Shown: positions 62,015 through 64,000 of the stretch, in pieces | Numbering within the stretch: position 1 is the stretch's first letter | Layout: each line of letters opens with the position of its first letter | Assembly: GCA_020975725.1 (NCBI GenBank) | Contig: QXJR01000022.1 | Location: forward strand, 124,001-188,000 | Direction: 5' to 3' | Length of the DNA stretch: 64,000 nt | Origin: Picocystis sp. L7 | Lineage: Eukaryota; Chlorophyta; Picocystophyceae; Picocystales; Picocystaceae | Made by a program: the position numbers and the translations under genes | Notes under the pieces: model-generated | The model's database searches: none | The model's input: the letters and a program-made list of their open reading frames with translations, nothing else | Told to the model about the DNA's origin: nothing

Positions 62015-64000
62015 TGGTATCGGAGCACGTTTGAAGCAGAAGAAAGCAGAAAACAACTGAAAATCTAAACAGAAAGAAAACGCAAAAAAAAAACAAAAAA
62101 AAGAACAGAGAAAAACAAAAAAACAAAATGGAAGGAGTGAATTTCGAGAAACTGAACTCGGAGAACTTCACGATATGGAAACATCGGATGAAAGCTTTGC
62201 TGGTCACCAAAGGAGTTGGTGATGCTATCACAAACAAAGACAGTGAACACTCTGAAAAGGCATTGGCACTCATGTGCTTGTGTGTGAGCAATGAGTATGT
62301 GGACTTGGTGGCGAACTCTGAATCTGCGCAGCATGCGTGGACAATGCTCGAGGACATGCACGCGGGTCAAACTGCCGCACGCCGTCTCACCCTACGCAAG
62401 GAGTTAACAGGACTTACCAAGAAACCGGAGGAAAGCATGATGAGCTTCATCATGCGTGGAAAGCAGATCTGCACCAACCTGCGCGCGATCGATGGGTCGG
62501 TGACCGACATCCATCTGATCGATGCGATCCTATCTGGCCTGCCGGAGGAATATGCCAACAAGGTAGAGATGCTGACTACCTTGGGAGAGACAGACATGCT
62601 CAAAATTCAGAATCAGCTTCTCCAGGCCGAAAGTGCCATCACCGTGCGAGAGACATCTAGAGGCCAGGTTGCTTTCGCTACGCAGAACCGACGCCCGAAG
62701 TTTACCTGCAGCTATTGTGGCAGAAGTGGACATGGCCGAGAAAAATGCTGGTACCTGAACGGATTGCCTCCACATCTGCAGAAACAGCCCAGAAACGATA
62801 GGGAGACGGATGAAAAGGTTGCATTGGTCTCTTACGCTTTGGAATGTGGAAATGCAAACTGTTTGGAAAACATCTGGATCGTGGACAGCGGCGCCACCGC
62901 TCATGTTTGCGCTCAACAAGCGATGTTTACATCGCTGACACAAGAAGCATCGCCGCAGTCCATCTTGGTTGGAAATGGAGAAGTAGTGCACGCCAAGCAA
63001 TCTGGGACCGTTGCCCTTGCTGAAAACGTGGAATTGCAGAAGGTGCTGTTTTGTCCGGAGTTACGGGTGAACTTAATCTCGGTTCCAAAACTGATGGAAC
63101 GTGGATGCAACGTGTACTTTGAAAATGGGGAATGTGCGATTTGGAAAGGAAAGCAGAAAGTCCTCAGTGCGGTGCAGAAAAATGGTCTTTACGTGATCTG
63201 TGGACAAAGTGAAAACGTTTTCTCAGCCATGGAGTGGCACAGAAAATTGGCTCATTTTGGCTAGATGGAAAAGCTGCACGACACCGTGGTAGGTGTACCA
63301 GACAATCTAAAGTGGACCAAAAACAGCTGTGAAACGTGCATTCAAGCCAAACAAGCCAGATCTGCCATCCCCAAAGGAAATGAAGAAAATCTGGCAAATG
63401 TTGGAGAATTGTTGCATATGGATTTGATGGGACCCATCACGCCTGCTGGAAAGAACGGAGAAAAATACATTGTCAGCATTCTGGACGAGAAGAGCAAACT
63501 GGGGGTTGCAAAACCTATTTGCAACAAATCACAAGCAGCAGCTGTCATCAAAACGGTGATTCGGCTGATGGAGAAGCAAACTGGAAATGCTGTGAAGTTT
63601 GTGCGTTCGGATCGTGGAACCGAATTTCTCAATGCAGAGTTACAAAACTTTCTGCAAGAAAACGGCATCCAGCAACAGACGAGTGCACCATACACTCCAC
63701 AACAAAATGGAAACGCAGAACGATATAACCGGACAATTCTGGAAAAAGTGCGCGCAGTGCTCTTGGATGGTGGTCTGGACAAACGTTTTTGGAACTTTGC
63801 CGTGGAATATTGTGCTCTTGTCAGAAACCGTGTGCCTTGCAAACCTCATGGCCGTACACCCTACGAAGCAGTTTTTGGTCAGAAACCGGATGTTTCCGAT
63901 ATGCACATATTTGGTGAAACGTGCTATGTGCTTAAGAATCCAACTGAGACAACTGGAAAAATGGATGCAAAAAGTAAGCCAGGTCATTTCGTTGGATTCG
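62015..64000 (+). mobile_element. Family B Ty1/copia element interior, running off the window
   Basis: Primer binding site, then gag from 62128 with a CCHC knuckle (CSYCGRSGHGREKC), a protease motif (IVDSGATAHVC), the GAG-pre-integrase region, and integrase (LLHMDLMGPITPAG, SDRGTEFLNAELQ, YTPQQNGNAERYNR) up to the window edge. The coding region is interrupted at least once, so this copy is probably broken; the remainder lies outside. High similarity to fragment 59104-60326 points to recent activity of the family. Confidence 0.92.

Noticed and set aside
1-64000. tRNA and rRNA genes
   Set aside because: Words like GGTTCGAA occur (for example near 35773 and 38440) but without matching acceptor and anticodon arms; no rRNA sequence was recognised.

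Overview
This is nuclear DNA of a photosynthetic eukaryote, most likely an alga of the green lineage. It carries plant-type genes: a three-hemerythrin BRUTUS-like E3 ligase, an ILR3-type bHLH factor ending in DTSQDHVLRPPVA, a circularly permuted DRM DNA methyltransferase, a plastid ribosome hibernation factor with a transit peptide, a CRTISO-like oxidoreductase, a RUS/DUF647 protein and a Delta7-sterol C5-desaturase. Genes are intron-poor. Where introns are seen they are few, short (78-238 nt) and mostly near the 5' end, with GTGAG or GTACGT donors, a GCTAAC or CTGAC branch site, and AG acceptors. Several genes have AATAAA 16-62 nt after the stop. I cannot name the species.

Layout. 1-2.3 kb: AT-rich, no gene. 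2.3-2.9 kb: small coiled-coil protein. 4.2-9.8 kb: BRUTUS-like ligase followed by the bHLH, its likely substrate. 11-14 kb: hypothetical gene and a LAZ1/TMEM184 membrane protein. 15.0-16.2 kb: higher-order minisatellite running up to an aminoalcohol phosphotransferase gene, which is tail-to-tail with a peroxiredoxin-like gene. 19.8-21.4 kb: CRTISO-like gene. 21.5-23.9 kb: gene-poor. 23.9-24.6 kb: proteasome beta1. 25.7-26.5 kb: GATA factor. 27.0-29.1 kb: E(z). 31.8-32.2 kb: a 72-residue cysteine protein. 32.4-34.8 kb: DRM methyltransferase with an N-terminal zinc domain. 35.9-36.9 kb: plastid HPF/PSRP1. 37.1-38.1 kb: unknown gene. 40.7-43.9 kb: sterol desaturase, SDR and a coiled-coil membrane protein. 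44.2-49.7 kb: gene-poor with nested LTRs. 49.7-54.3 kb: BTB and RUS genes. 54.5-64 kb: gene-poor, with a decayed Tc1/mariner transposon and nested Ty1/copia fossils.

How genes may work together. The BRUTUS ligase and the bHLH probably form an iron-sensing degradation pair. E(z) and the DRM-type enzyme, 3.3 kb apart, are two epigenetic silencing writers in a window that also holds many silenced-looking retroelements. PSRP1, CRTISO-like, SDR and perhaps the peroxiredoxin-like protein are probably plastid proteins.

The most unusual observations are the zinc-finger/DRM fusion, the adjacent BRUTUS/bHLH pair with the conserved C-terminal tag, a recurrent GAGAAGAAACTCC promoter word, and one LTR that carries two independent solo-LTR insertions with readable target duplications.
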